Assembly (NCBI RefSeq): GCF_040436345.1
Contig: NC_133218.1
Location: forward strand, 6,202,484 to 6,266,483
Source of the DNA: Pagrus major
Lineage: Eukaryota; Chordata; Actinopteri; Spariformes; Sparidae
DNA length: 64,000 nt
Reading direction: 5' to 3'
Shown one piece after another: positions 63,448 to 64,000 of the stretch. The notes under the pieces are model-generated. The model was not told where the DNA came from and did no database searches. It worked only from the letters and a program-made list of their open reading frames with translations. The position numbers and the translations under genes were made by a program. The stretch's first letter is position 1. Each line of letters opens with the position of its first letter.

Positions 63448-64000
63448 CTGGAAACACACACAGAAGGCATGCGTTTGGTGCTTGACATGCAACGTGTAGT
63501 CTTATAAGAGTCGATTCCTCACCCAAAATCCGCTCAGTATTTCCTCTCTACGTTAGTAAAATACAAACATAAGGCACACATGATGCCCTCTCTGCTTTAT
63601 TGATGACTGAGCTCTCAGTGGCAGTGCTTGGCGTTTCCCCTCTGCCTCTCCCTGCATCTGCTGTCTACAGGAAGGTCAGCCAACTGGCTGGTGGGGTGTC
63701 TCGGTGTGTGTTGGATGCAGCGGAAGTCCACTCTGTTAGAAGCGTGGCGGGCCTGCTGTCTATGTACATCTGTGCTCTGATTGGTTTGTCCTGGGCTGGG
63801 GCTCAACGCTAATCAGCACATTGCAACTCCATCACCATCAGTACTGTAGCCTCTGCTCTGACCTTAGCTGACTTCTATTAGCGCTCTGTTGGCTGTTATT
63901 GCTCCGGCCCTTCCTTGGAGTTGGCAGGCTTTATTGCAGTGCAGTGATTCACTCATCTTTGTGTTATCAGGGTCCAGTCAGGTACAGTTGTTTTGACATA

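Overview
This is nuclear DNA from a ray-finned (teleost) fish. Split genes with GT-AG introns, long CA/GT microsatellites and many small terminal-inverted-repeat elements point to a fish, and the gene order sema6d - slc24a5 - myef2 matches the block on human chromosome 15q21.1. No prokaryotic, viral, CRISPR or tRNA/rRNA gene was found. Gene identities rest on remembered family sequences; no database search was run.

Layout. 1-5.5 kb, plus strand: the last eight coding exons and poly(A) signal of myef2 (hnRNP M family); its 5' part lies outside the window. 6.3-14.5 kb, minus strand: complete slc24a5 ('golden', NCKX5), nine coding exons, 513 or 514 residues, convergent with myef2. 14.5-22 kb: intergenic, with microsatellites and decayed repeats; the slc24a5 promoter lies at its left end. 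22.0-24.4 kb, plus strand: an intronless gene for a 362-residue PA-TM-RING ubiquitin ligase of the RNF128/GRAIL (Goliath) type. 24.4-47.2 kb: a gene-poor desert with repeats, an AT-rich palindrome, a 135-bp duplication and a few non-repetitive stretches that could be regulatory. 47.2-63.45 kb, minus strand: sema6d with all 19 coding exons (about 1100 residues), a long 3' UTR and the start of a 5' UTR exon.

How the genes relate. They are neighbours by conserved synteny and do not form a pathway: myef2 is a nuclear RNA-binding repressor, slc24a5 an intracellular cation exchanger needed for melanosome pigmentation, the RING protein a membrane ubiquitin ligase of the endosomal/secretory system, and sema6d a transmembrane axon-guidance ligand/receptor. 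The intronless ligase gene between sema6d and slc24a5 is the unexpected member.

The most interesting signals are at splice sites and in mobile DNA: a GT microsatellite where the polypyrimidine tract of slc24a5 exon 2 should be; a NAGNAG acceptor in the same gene; a 36-nt in-frame sema6d microexon and a 24-nt poly(G) tract (minus strand) before the transmembrane exon; a hAT relic with intact 8-bp target duplications and a BED-finger remnant; and nested MITEs. I did not find a convincing new biological system.
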